Part shown: piece after piece, positions 1-8,599 of the stretch | Numbering within the stretch: position 1 is the first letter of the stretch | How the letters are laid out: every line of letters starts with the position of its first letter | Assembly: GCA_050289485.1 (NCBI GenBank) | Contig: JBNKFV010000005.1 | Coordinates: 186,001-250,000, forward strand | DNA: 64,000 bases | Source: JBNKFV01 sp050289485 | Lineage (GTDB): Bacteria; Pseudomonadota; Gammaproteobacteria; Pseudomonadales; Cellvibrionaceae | Direction: 5' to 3' | Position numbers and translations under genes: made by a program | The notes under the pieces: model-generated | Database searches by the model: none | What the model was told of the DNA's origin: nothing | The model's input: only the letters and a program-made list of their open reading frames with translations

Positions 1-1
1 T

Positions 2-1960
2 CCCAACGATCCGTATCTGTACCAATTGGCAGATCGATATGGGCTTTACGTGCTTGATGAAGCAAACATCGAATCCCACCTTTATCGAAATATGGGTGAT
101 GCAAAGCCCGAGGACCAGGCAGCGCTAAGTGCCGAGGCCTATCGCGCAAAAATTCAGCTCGGTTACCAGCCCGAATGGATCGCTGCGCATCTGGCGCGAG
201 TATCCCGTATGGTTGAACGAGACAAGAACCACCCATCGGTTGTGCTGTGGTCACTGGGTAACGAGGCCGGTATGGGGCCGGCCTTCGAAGAAGCTACGCG
301 CTGGATCAGGGCAAATGATCCGCGCCCGGTTACTTATGGTGGTAACGGCCCGGGCCTTGAGCACTATCGCTACGTGGATATTTACACGCCCATGTATCTG
401 CCGCCTGATGCCATGGCGGATTATGTCAAGGTTCCGCGTGATAAACCGATGATTCAGCTGGAATATGCTCATGCCATGGGCAACAGCATGGGCGCATTAG
501 AGGCCTATTGGGCTTTGATATACGCCGAGCCGCAATTGCAGGGCGGGTTCATCTGGGACTGGGTTGACCAGACGTTTTTGGAAACTGACGACCAGGGCTG
601 TCACTACTGGGGCTATGGTGGCGATTACAACGACGGCATTAATGATGGCAACTTTCTGGCCAACGGTTTGGTTCAGGCCGATCGCACGCCAAACCCTCAC
701 CTGGCGCAAGTCAAAAAGGTTTACCAGCCTATCTATTTTACGGATTTTGATGAACAGGCCGGTACCGTGAGCATCACCAGCCATTATGATTTTTCCGACA
801 CCCGCCATCTTCGCTACGAATACCGCATTCAGGAAGAGGGTACAGACATTCAGACCGGTACGCTTGAGCTGCCCGTGATTAAGGCGGGGGAAACCCGGCG
901 CGTGGCAGTGGCCGTGCCGGCCTTTAAGAAAGTGCCCGGCCGGGAATACCTCTTAACGATTCGCGCGCTGCAGGCGCAGGCAGAAAATCTGGTACCGCAA
1001 GATCATCTGGTCGCCTGGGAACAGTTTCCGTTGGCTTCAACCCCAGCTCGGAGGGCGGCTAAGGTCAATGGCGAGTTGCAGTTAACCGATCAGGGCAATG
1101 TTGCTGAAGTGTCCGGTCGTGGTTTTGTTATGCGTTTTTCCCGGCAAAGCGGGGTGTTGAGTTCTTTACAGGTTCGTGGCGTCGAGTTGCTGGAAGCCGG
1201 CCCCACGGGGAATTTCTGGCGTATTCCCACCGACAACGACCGCGGCTGGGGCATGCAGGACAAGCTTGCAGCCTGGCATGACGCCAGCTTGAACCGGCGC
1301 CTGGAAACATTCGAGGTGAGCAAGGTCGGCTCATCACAGGTTGACGTGAAAACAGCATTCACTCTGGGTGACAACCTGGCGAGGCTCGAGCTGAACTATG
1401 CCATCCAGGCCAATGGTGACACTGCTGTCGAGGCGCGGCTGGTGCCGCAGAAAGACCTGCCCATGATCCCACGAGTGGGGCTGCAACTGCAGATGCCGGC
1501 AAGTTTTCAGACACTGGAGTGGTTTGGCAGAGGCCCGGGAGAAAGTTACTCGGATCGGAAAAGCGGATACCCCGTTGGCCGCTATCAGGGCCGGGTTGCA
1601 GACCAGCTGCATGATTACGCCCGTCCCCAGGAAACGGGTAACAAAACGGATGTGCGCTGGGTAAGCTTGACCAATGAGCAGGGTATCGGCCTGAAAGTTA
1701 AGGCGGCAGAGCTCTTTGGCTTTTCTGCTCTGCCCCTGGCGCAGTATGCGCTATACGATTTTGATCGTATTCCGCGCCATGTGAGCGAGGTTGATGTAGG
1801 CAAAGCAGTGACCCTGCGTCTGGATTATTTGCAAATGGGTGTGGGTGGCGACGATAGCTGGGGCGCTATGCCTCACAGTGAATTCCGAATTCCGTCACAG
1901 CCGTATCAATTCGGATTTGTATGGGAGCTGGTAGGGCGTCAGCTGTATCACGAAAAGTAA
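2..1960 (+). CDS. GH2 beta-galactosidase, C-terminal part (cut by window edge)
   Basis: The frame is open from base 2, so the gene starts upstream of the window. The first residues, NDPYLYQLADRYGLYVLDEA, match the TIM-barrel of LacZ-type GH2 enzymes. The acid/base Glu is in WSLGNEAGMG (codon 263-265) and the nucleophile Glu in QLEYAHAMGN (codon 461-463), so the active site is complete. The rest fits the beta-sandwich and the large C-terminal Bgal_small_N domain. The reaction is hydrolysis of terminal beta-D-galactosides, here probably released from hemicellulose or pectin side chains. A signal peptide cannot be judged because the N-terminus is missing. A DgoR-like regulator follows, which hints that galactose is metabolised further nearby. 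The family is very likely; the natural substrate is inferred from the neighbourhood. Confidence 0.95.
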   Translation, partial: PNDPYLYQLADRYGLYVLDEANIESHLYRNMGDAKPEDQAALSAEAYRAKIQLGYQPEWIAAHLARVSRMVERDKNHPSVVLWSLGNEAGMGPAFEEATRWIRANDPRPVTYGGNGPGLEHYRYVDIYTPMYLPPDAMADYVKVPRDKPMIQLEYAHAMGNSMGALEAYWALIYAEPQLQGGFIWDWVDQTFLETDDQGCHYWGYGGDYNDGINDGNFLANGLVQADRTPNPHLAQVKKVYQPIYFTDFDEQAGTVSITSHYDFSDTRHLRYEYRIQEEGTDIQTGTLELPVIKAGETRRVAVAVPAFKKVPGREYLLTIRALQAQAENLVPQDHLVAWEQFPLASTPARRAAKVNGELQLTDQGNVAEVSGRGFVMRFSRQSGVLSSLQVRGVELLEAGPTGNFWRIPTDNDRGWGMQDKLAAWHDASLNRRLETFEVSKVGSSQVDVKTAFTLGDNLARLELNYAIQANGDTAVEARLVPQKDLPMIPRVGLQLQMPASFQTLEWFGRGPGESYSDRKSGYPVGRYQGRVADQLHDYARPQETGNKTDVRWVSLTNEQGIGLKVKAAELFGFSALPLAQYALYDFDRIPRHVSEVDVGKAVTLRLDYLQMGVGGDDSWGAMPHSEFRIPSQPYQFGFVWELVGRQLYHEK

Positions 1961-2091
1961 TTCTGTGTCCCATGAGCGGTGGTGGCTTGAAGGTGCTGAC
2001 GGTGGTGGGGGCGGGTAGATTTCAATAGGGCGTTACTATAGTATTTGGTTTTATTTTAAAGTTAATACTTTGTTATTCCAGTGGACTGCTG

Positions 2092-2103
2092 AAAAACGTT
2101 TTT
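2092..2103. promoter_or_regulatory. 12-bp palindrome with AACGTT core, candidate LacI-family operator
   Basis: AAAAACGTTTTT is a perfect 12-bp palindrome about 100 bases upstream of the GntR-family gene. It shares the AACGTT centre with palindromes at 3062, 4167 and 10159. LacI-family regulators commonly bind palindromes with a central CG, so this may be a site of the LacI protein encoded at 3088. The surrounding 1961-2204 is AT-rich and holds no gene. Confidence 0.4.
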
Positions 2104-2204
2104 GAGGTCATTTCTAATGCCGCAGACGCAAGCGGACAGTTTTAACAGCCTGCTGCTGGGCTTAACAGGTTGTTAAAGGTGAACCTCTAGTATGGCGTCG
2201 AATA

Positions 2205-2942
2205 ATGCTTGTTGACGATAAAAAACCACGCAGCGCGTATGCTTGGGTAGCTTATACATTGGGTAAACGCATTGTCAGTGGTGTCTACGCACAGGGCGCC
2301 TTTCTGCCCAATGAAGCAACCATTGGTGCGGAACTCCAAGTCTCCAGAACAGTGCTGCGCGAAGCCTTCAAATTGCTGTCCGCTAAAGGTCTGATTGAAT
2401 CGCGGCCAAAACTGGGTACCCATGTGCGGTCGAAAGACAGTTGGAACATGCTTGACGCCGATGTATTGCGTTGGTGTTTTGAGTCCGCACCGTCTACGGA
2501 TTTCTTGCGCGCACTGTTTGAAGTACGCGATATAATCGAGCCCAATTCGGCAGCGCTGGCCGCCCAGCATGCGACTCCCGAGCAGATCGCCGAGATTGAG
2601 CAGGCCTATTACGCCATGGAAAACGCCCGTCTGGGCACTGATGAGGTCATCCAGGCCGATATCGACTTCCACATGGCGATCCTGCGTGCTACCAATAACC
2701 AATTCATGGTCTCCCTCGGTCAGTCCATCAAGACCGCGCTGATGGGGTTGTTCCGCATCAGCAGTTCAGAAGCGTCCGGGTACGTGGAGGCTTTGCCAGG
2801 GCACAAAGCGGTGTTCCTGGGCATTCGCGACCAGGATGCAGAACGTGCACGGCTCGCCATGCAATCGCTGTTGTCCGGATCTGTCGACCGGGCCCTGGAA
2901 GGTTTGTATCAGGTACAGCCGCAAGCAGGCACTACCGCTTAG
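2205..2942 (+). CDS. GntR-family regulator, FadR/DgoR-like (HTH plus FCD domain)
   Basis: 245 residues. The N-terminal winged helix (about 10-75) has the GntR signature, with LPNEATIGAELQVSRTVLRE followed by KGLIESRPKLGTHV. The segment WNMLDADVLRWCFE and the alpha-helical FCD ligand domain (about 95-225) resemble E. coli DgoR, the repressor of D-galactonate catabolism. FCD proteins usually respond to sugar acids or other carboxylates. Placed directly after a beta-galactosidase, it may sense galactose or an oxidised galactose product; that is inference. The ATG at 2205 was chosen because an earlier ATG at 2192 meets a stop after seven codons. A palindrome at 2092 lies in its promoter region. 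Confidence 0.9.
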   Translation: MLVDDKKPRSAYAWVAYTLGKRIVSGVYAQGAFLPNEATIGAELQVSRTVLREAFKLLSAKGLIESRPKLGTHVRSKDSWNMLDADVLRWCFESAPSTDFLRALFEVRDIIEPNSAALAAQHATPEQIAEIEQAYYAMENARLGTDEVIQADIDFHMAILRATNNQFMVSLGQSIKTALMGLFRISSSEASGYVEALPGHKAVFLGIRDQDAERARLAMQSLLSGSVDRALEGLYQVQPQAGTTA

Positions 2943-3036
2943 AACAACGCCCGTAAAAGAACTGAAACCGGTCCTAAGAAGCCTTGTGCTATCGGGCAGG
3001 GATGCCATTACCCTCCTGATTGCGCTGGAATTTTTA

Positions 3037-3073
3037 CTAACGAAACCGTTAGCCTCTATGGGTTAACGTTAAC
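3037..3073. promoter_or_regulatory. two inverted repeats upstream of the LacI-family gene, candidate autoregulatory operators
   Basis: CTAACG-AAAC-CGTTAG (3037-3052) is a perfect interrupted inverted repeat. GTTAACGTTAAC (3062-3073) is a perfect 12-bp palindrome ending 14 bases before the LacI ATG. LacI-family genes are often autoregulated through such sites. The second site matches the AACGTT-centred palindromes elsewhere in this locus. Confidence 0.55.
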
Positions 3074-3087
3074 ACAGCAGGATTGTC

Positions 3088-4116
3088 ATGGTGTCCATTA
3101 AAGATGTTGCCAAGCTGGCAGGCGTCTCCATTGCTACAGTATCGCGCTATCTCAACAACCCCGACACCGTGCAGGAAAAGACCCGCGCCAAAGTTCAGAA
3201 AGCCGTACAGCAGACAGGCTATGCACCCAATTCCCTGGCCCGAAATTTCAGGCGCGGTAAAACCAGCTTGGTGATGGTGGTGCTGCCGTCTGTGGGCGAC
3301 CCATTCTTTGCCGGGGTGATGCGGGGCATCTGGCAGGTGGCTCAGCAGGAAGGTTACAGTATCCTGATCCGCGAAACCCAGTTGAATACCCTGGCCTTTG
3401 ATGAATACAGCGAGATTATTTTTTCCAAGCAGGCCGATGGCATTATTCTACTGGCTGCCATTTCGCCCTTTCGGAAAGGGAGTGGGCGGTTAGAGAGGAA
3501 GGGCGGTCAGTTGCCGCCGATTGTGATCGGTTGTGAGACGGTGGTTCCGGAATTGAGCCTTTTTCCCAGCGTGCGGGTAGATAACGTGGGTGCGGCCTAT
3601 GAAGCCACCCGCTACCTGATTGAGCTGGGGCACCAGCGTATTGCCTTTATGAGCGGCCAGCACGGCTCGTTGCTGACCCTCGACCGGGAAGTTGGCTACC
3701 GCAATGCCATGAAGGAAGCGGGCCTGCCGGTGGCAGATGAATGGATGGTGGAAGGTGAGCAAACGCTGGCGGGTTCCCGCGAAGCCACCCGCCAGCTGCT
3801 GGCACTCGATACCCGCCCCACAGCGTTGTTTTGCGCCAACGACGAAATGGCGATGGGGGCCATGCACGAGATTCGTCAGGCGGGGCTCCGGGTGCCGGAA
3901 GATATCTCAGTCATGGGGTTTGATGATATTCGTTACGCGGAAGTACTCAATCCGCCCTTGTCTACTGTGGCCCAGTCGGCCGAGGCCATTGGCGAACACA
4001 CCATGTTGCGTCTGTGTCGTGCCATGCACGGCGAAGAAATCGGCGAAGGGCCGGAAATCGTACCTCACCATCTGCAAATACGCGGCTCCACAACGGCTCC
4101 TGCTCTCGAGGCTTAA
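3088..4116 (+). CDS. LacI-family transcriptional regulator (CytR/PurR type)
   Basis: 342 residues with the typical LacI layout. The N-terminal HTH (about 3-25) reads IKDVAKLAGVSIATVSRYLN, the hinge helix is around NSLARNFRRGK (about 50-60), and the periplasmic-binding-protein-like sugar domain runs to about 335. The motif ALFCANDEMAMGAMHEIRQA and the GFDDI segment are family hallmarks. It probably represses or activates the debranching genes in response to a released sugar. The identity of the sugar cannot be read from the sequence. Its own promoter region carries two palindromes, and similar sites precede the GntR, GH62 and LuxR-like genes. The ATG at 3088 gives a full HTH. Confidence 0.93.
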   Translation: MVSIKDVAKLAGVSIATVSRYLNNPDTVQEKTRAKVQKAVQQTGYAPNSLARNFRRGKTSLVMVVLPSVGDPFFAGVMRGIWQVAQQEGYSILIRETQLNTLAFDEYSEIIFSKQADGIILLAAISPFRKGSGRLERKGGQLPPIVIGCETVVPELSLFPSVRVDNVGAAYEATRYLIELGHQRIAFMSGQHGSLLTLDREVGYRNAMKEAGLPVADEWMVEGEQTLAGSREATRQLLALDTRPTALFCANDEMAMGAMHEIRQAGLRVPEDISVMGFDDIRYAEVLNPPLSTVAQSAEAIGEHTMLRLCRAMHGEEIGEGPEIVPHHLQIRGSTTAPALEA

Positions 4117-4156
4117 CGGCTTCGAGGGGCAAAGAGGGGTGGTGGGAGGCCTTTTC

Positions 4157-4185
4157 TTGACAGTATGAAAACGTTTACATATATT
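4157..4185 (+). promoter_or_regulatory. sigma-70 promoter with an embedded LacI-type operator
   Basis: TTGACA (4157-4162) and TATATT (4180-4185) are separated by 17 bases, close to the sigma-70 consensus. GAAAACGTTTAC (4167-4178), centred on AACGTT, fills the spacer, so a bound repressor would block RNA polymerase. Transcription would run toward the GH62 gene at 4692 with a leader of about 500 bases. Confidence 0.65.
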
Positions 4186-4691
4186 GCTCGATAGTCTCAG
4201 ACAAGCCTGGGAGGGCGGGTAAGAATAATTAAATTAGTGTTCTAGAGTAATGGTCTCCGAGCGGGAGATTTTAGAGCTGGGGCGGTCATGGATCGCGTGC
4301 TAATACCCCGTCCGTCACAGTGGTGATGCTATTCGCTGTTTCCTGCCTGTCTGTTGCAATGCGGGTTCTACCGCACTGAAATCGCAGTTGCTACCGTGAC
4401 AATGTTTATTAATTGTCCGCTTTACACCCGAATCAGCCACAGAGCGTGAATAATCTGCTGCCCTAGGCGACCTCTTGGGTACCTTCTCTGGTGCTGACAA
4501 GCCGCTCAATTCAGAGGTTGTACGCGAAACCGATGGCTCAGGGTTGTCGTACTGAGGCTTACCTGGGGTGAATCTACAACGCAGTGTTCACGGGCGCGGC
4601 AAAGACAACGATCAATTAATGACAAACTTCGTTTTACATCAAAGGTTCATGAGACTGACAGCAGTCTGTACCGATTTAAAGAGGAAGAGAG
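4186..4691. other. long untranslated leader or spacer before the GH62 gene
   Basis: About 500 bases follow the promoter at 4157 with no convincing gene. Short open frames here lack a ribosome-binding site and family-like sequence. I recognise no known riboswitch. A good Shine-Dalgarno (AGAGGAAG) sits just before the GH62 ATG at 4692. Confidence 0.4.
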
Positions 4692-5762
4692 ATGTTGAGA
4701 AAAACGTTCCTTATGGCAACGGCTGCACTGGGTGCCGGGCTTTTAACAGCGTGTGTATCGAACGGTGAAATGGGTGACAGCCAGGAAACCACTTTTCAGT
4801 GGGAATCCAGTCAGCCTCTGGTGGCTGCCCCGAAAGATGAAGCACAGACAGTCTATGGTGTTAAGGATCCATCGATTGTCTATCACGATGGCAATTACCA
4901 CCTGTTCGTGACAATTGCAGGAAGCAAGGGGTGGAGTTTGGCCCACGCCAAATTTGCTGATTGGAAGGACGCTGCCACAGCCCCTTTCACGGCGCTGGAT
5001 AAATCACCGATGGGCCCGGGTTACCGAGCAGCTCCGCAAGTGTACTACTTTGCCCCTCAGAAACTCTGGTACCTGATTTACCAGGGCGGTGATCCTCTCT
5101 ATTCCACGACCAGCAATATCGATGACCCACTGTCGTGGAGTGCGCCGAAGCCTTTCTTTCCAGTCGCGCCCGACAAGATAAAAGATTCGCAAGGCCGAAA
5201 CCTGTGGCTGGACTTCTGGAACATCTGCGATGACGAAAACTGCTATCTGTTTTTTACCAATGACAATGGCGACTTTTATCGCGCGGAAACCCGCTTGGAA
5301 GACTTTCCCAACGGTTTCCACAATACGACCCTGGTGATGCGAGGCGACAGCCGAGACGATATGTTTGAAGCCAGCAATACCTACAAGATTGCCGGCACCG
5401 ATCAGTACTTGACGATCATCGAGGCTATCAGCCCACAGGGTCGCTACTTTCGCGGGTGGCTGGCCGACAGCCTTGCCGGTGAGTGGCGGCCGCTGACCAG
5501 CGGCCCCATGAACGTGTTTGCCGATGCTGATCACGTGACGTTTGACGGCCGCACCTGGTCGGAGGGCGTCTCGCACGGGGAGATGCTGCGTGCCTCAGCG
5601 GATCAGACATTGACTATCGATCCCTGTGAGCCACTTCAATTTCTCTATCAGGGGCTAGATAAAGAACCTGGCAAGTCGTACGAATACATACAACTGCCTT
5701 ATAAACTGGGAATGATTACCGCTACCGGGTCTAACCCGATCAGTGCGATGTGTAACCGGTGA
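4692..5762 (+). CDS. GH62 alpha-L-arabinofuranosidase, lipoprotein
   Basis: 356 residues. A lipoprotein signal ends in LLTAC (Cys21), so the enzyme is probably anchored in the outer membrane. The rest is a five-bladed beta-propeller of GH62 type: KDPSIVYHDGNYHLF, APQKLWYLIYQGG, LWLDFWNICDDENCYLFFTN, FEASNTYKI and SHGEM all match the family. By analogy with characterised GH62 enzymes the general base would be Asp59 (KDPS), the pKa modulator Asp174 (WLDFW) and the general acid Glu297 (SHGEM). GH62 enzymes remove arabinofuranosyl branches from arabinoxylan or arabinan. AGAGGAAG precedes the ATG. Expression is probably from the operator-bearing promoter at 4157. I am confident of the family. Confidence 0.93.
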   Translation: MLRKTFLMATAALGAGLLTACVSNGEMGDSQETTFQWESSQPLVAAPKDEAQTVYGVKDPSIVYHDGNYHLFVTIAGSKGWSLAHAKFADWKDAATAPFTALDKSPMGPGYRAAPQVYYFAPQKLWYLIYQGGDPLYSTTSNIDDPLSWSAPKPFFPVAPDKIKDSQGRNLWLDFWNICDDENCYLFFTNDNGDFYRAETRLEDFPNGFHNTTLVMRGDSRDDMFEASNTYKIAGTDQYLTIIEAISPQGRYFRGWLADSLAGEWRPLTSGPMNVFADADHVTFDGRTWSEGVSHGEMLRASADQTLTIDPCEPLQFLYQGLDKEPGKSYEYIQLPYKLGMITATGSNPISAMCNR

Positions 5763-5894
5763 CCTGTTGTGTGCAGCGGTTGCTATGCCGCTGCACAGAT
5801 AGCGCTGAATACAAGGCTGATTAGTCCACAGAATAATTATTAACCCAGCAATAATCATTGCCAGGTTAACGAATCAATGAGGAGTGGGTCATAC

Positions 5895-7481
5895 ATGTTG
5901 AACCTATCCAGGCGGTCGCTATGGGCGTCGTGTTCGCTTGCCTTTTGTGTTGCACAAGCATCAATGGCCGTGCATGCCAGCGAGCAGACAAAAGATTGTC
6001 GGGAAGACGGCGAGTCGCCCCCGTTTGAGTACGATATTCCACTGGTCAAAGGGCCCTTTGACGCGTCCGCCGAGTCCTTGAAAACTTATCAGACGCCGGA
6101 ATGGTTTCGCGATGCCAAATTTGGTATCTGGGCGCATTGGGGGCCGCAGGCTGTGCCACGGGCTGGCGACTGGTATGCCCGAAATATGTATTTACAGGGC
6201 TCCAGGCAATACAAACATCATCTGGAGCACTACGGGCACCCAACCGAATTCGGCTACAAGGATATTATCCCATTGTGGAAGGCGGAGAAGTTTGATCCGG
6301 AAGCATTGATGGGTTTATACGCCAAAGCTGGAGCCAAATATTTTGTCAGCATGGGCGTACATCACGATAATTTTGATCTCTGGGATTCCAAGTACCATCG
6401 ATGGAATGCCGTCGACATGGGGCCTCATCGAGACATTGTGGGTGAGTTCAAGAAAGCTGCGGAAAAACGTGGGTTGCGGTTTGGGGTATCCGAGCACCTT
6501 GCGGCCAGCTATACATGGTTTTCAGCAAGCCATGGCTTTGACCGGGACTGGACGCCACACTCAAACCATTTATATGACGGAGCAGATCCTGCCTACAAAG
6601 ATCTGTATCACGAGGGTGATGAGCAGTTTCAGTGGAGAGGAGATACATGGTATGCCAAGAATCCGCAGTGGCATCAGGAATGGTTCAATAGAATTACGGA
6701 TCTTGTAGAGAACTATCAGCCGGATTTGGTCTACACCGATGGTGGCATTCCTTTCGGTAAGGTAGGGCGTACTATGGTCGCCAACTTCTACAATCAGAGC
6801 GTTGCTGCCCATAATGGCAAGCTGGAGGCGGTTTACAACCTCAAAGATTTAGGGAGAGGTGAGTTTTATCGAGAAGCCGGCGTTCAGACCGTGGAGCGCG
6901 GCGTGATGAGTGGCATCAATCCCCTGCCATGGCAAACGGATACGTCCATGGGTGATTGGTTCTACAGCGATGGCTTTGAATACAAAACCACGCCGCAAAT
7001 CATTCATATGTTAGCCGACATCGTCAGTAAAAACGGCAATCTGCTGCTCAATGTTGTGCAGTACCCCGATGGTAGTTTGCCGCCTGAACCACTCAAGTTT
7101 CTGAAGGAAATGGCAGTGTGGATGGACGTTAATGGCGAGGCGATACATGGCACTCGGCCATGGGTGATCTATGGCGAGGGTCCAACCGAAACGGCGGGCG
7201 GATCATTCAATGAAGGTGCATCCTACACGGCTGAGGATGTCAGGTTCACCACGAAAAATGCATCGCTTTATGCCATTGTCCTGGGTATACCCAAAAAGCA
7301 GGTTCGTATTAGGGCGCTTGGGTTGGACGGGCAAGCCGCAGGTAAAACGATTAAATCAGTAGAGCTGCTTGGTTATTCAAAAACGTTGAAATGGAAGCAG
7401 GATAACGGCGCACTGACGATCAAGGTTCCCGGCAAGATGCCAACGAAGTATGCCGCTAGTTTTAAGATTGAGTTCTTTTAG
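5895..7481 (+). CDS. GH29 alpha-L-fucosidase, exported
   Basis: About 528 residues. The ATG at 5895 was chosen because GAGGAG (5879-5884) lies 10 bases before it; an in-frame ATG at 5877 would add six residues. An N-terminal signal peptide ends near MAVHA. GH29 hallmarks are PEWFRDAKFGIWAHWGP near the start of the barrel, YFVSMGVHHDNFDLWDSKY, and the nucleophile region PDLVYTDGG (Asp about 282). A C-terminal beta-sandwich follows. It removes alpha-L-fucose, as found on xyloglucan side chains, pectin or algal glycans. It lies between the GH62 gene and the GH31 remnant. Confidence 0.93.
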   Translation: MLNLSRRSLWASCSLAFCVAQASMAVHASEQTKDCREDGESPPFEYDIPLVKGPFDASAESLKTYQTPEWFRDAKFGIWAHWGPQAVPRAGDWYARNMYLQGSRQYKHHLEHYGHPTEFGYKDIIPLWKAEKFDPEALMGLYAKAGAKYFVSMGVHHDNFDLWDSKYHRWNAVDMGPHRDIVGEFKKAAEKRGLRFGVSEHLAASYTWFSASHGFDRDWTPHSNHLYDGADPAYKDLYHEGDEQFQWRGDTWYAKNPQWHQEWFNRITDLVENYQPDLVYTDGGIPFGKVGRTMVANFYNQSVAAHNGKLEAVYNLKDLGRGEFYREAGVQTVERGVMSGINPLPWQTDTSMGDWFYSDGFEYKTTPQIIHMLADIVSKNGNLLLNVVQYPDGSLPPEPLKFLKEMAVWMDVNGEAIHGTRPWVIYGEGPTETAGGSFNEGASYTAEDVRFTTKNASLYAIVLGIPKKQVRIRALGLDGQAAGKTIKSVELLGYSKTLKWKQDNGALTIKVPGKMPTKYAASFKIEFF

Positions 7482-7577
7482 GGCACATCTATTAACTGAC
7501 TCGTGAAATACTCCGACCTTCTTCGGGAGGCCGGAAGTGTGATCGGTACAATCGCATAACTATTTAAAGAGAAATGG

Positions 7578-8459
7578 ATGAACTTTAAAAAAATTACTAT
7601 CGCGATTGCCATCACTGCAGCGGTTGTGTCCTGTACAACGCGGCCGCTTGGCCAGATTTCCGGGTTGGATAAAAATGGTCATCCTGTGTCTCTGGTGCGG
7701 CACGCCAATAACGGATTTAGCTATCGCCGCCTGTCGAGTGGTGTGCAGATCAAGTCGGGTGATACGGTCAAGAGCATTATTTTCTACGGACCGAAAACCG
7801 TCAGGGTTAACAGCAATCTCGGGGAGAGCTACTGGCAGCATCCCAGCCTGGTGGTTATCGATCAGCCCGATAGCATCGCGTTTGAACTGGAGGATAGTGA
7901 GGTAACTCTCTTGCTGTGTGCCGAGGAACTCACGATAGAGATCGATAAGCGAAGTGGCTCGGTAAGCTTCCGGGATGTCAACGGTAGGCTCCACACCAGG
8001 GAGTCGGCCAGTGCACCGCAACATATTGAAAAAGTTTCGATTGCCAATGCACCCAGCTATGCAGTGTCCAATACTTTTTCCCTGAAGGAAGACGAAGCCG
8101 AAGCCGAAGGCGCGACCCTGTGGGCGGAAAGCGCGCCTGGTGGATGTGGCGCGTACTTTTCGCAAGGAAGGCTTTCCCCTCGATTACATCGTGCAGGACT
8201 GGCAGTACTGGGGCGGTGCCGAGGTGGAAGTGGGCTCTGCCAGTTGGGAGGCCGATAGGGTCGCATCGGATATCAAATGCCTGGGCGACAACGCCTTGGG
8301 CGATTTTTCCCGCTATCTGAACCCGTACACCCTGATGACCACCATGGGTACCTACCAAGGGCAGCGCGCCACCAGTAACCAGCGGGTGTAAACGGCGAGC
8401 AAAATTCGCGTACGCAAAAAGTGGTTTACACCGGGGCACCTATTGAACTGAGTTTTTGA
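7578..8459 (+). pseudogene. GH31 alpha-xylosidase/glucosidase remnant with multiple internal deletions
   Basis: A normal start (RBS AAAGAGAAATGG region, lipoprotein-like signal ending VVSC) leads into a GH31 N-terminal domain through NTFSLKEDEA, just before the usual YGLGQ motif. The sequence then jumps. In the +1 frame from 8125 it reads RKARLVDVARTFRKEG, then FPLDYIVQDWQYWG (TIM-barrel start). A further jump leads to NPYTLMTTMGTYQGQRAT (later in the barrel), which stops at 8391. From 8388 the original frame reads VNGEQNSRTQKVVYTGAP and ends IELSF with a stop at 8459, like a GH31 C-terminal domain. Four ordered pieces of one gene therefore survive in about 0.9 kb, where an intact gene would need over 2 kb. 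The catalytic Asp regions are missing. Alpha-xylosidase is the likely original role given the context, but alpha-glucosidase or galactosidase is possible. Confidence 0.85.
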
Positions 8460-8599
8460 TTTACGCAAGCCATGATAATGGACGCAACAATACAAGGAAA
8501 AACAAAATGGGAAATACAGGTATGAGTTTACTTTGGGAGAGGGGCGTCCGTGCGCCGTTCAATGATGTTGGTATGGATTAGCGGGGTGAGCTTGTGTCT

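Noticed and set aside
8506..8580. 24-codon frame before the TonB/Sel1 gene
   Set aside because: Too short and without recognisable features.
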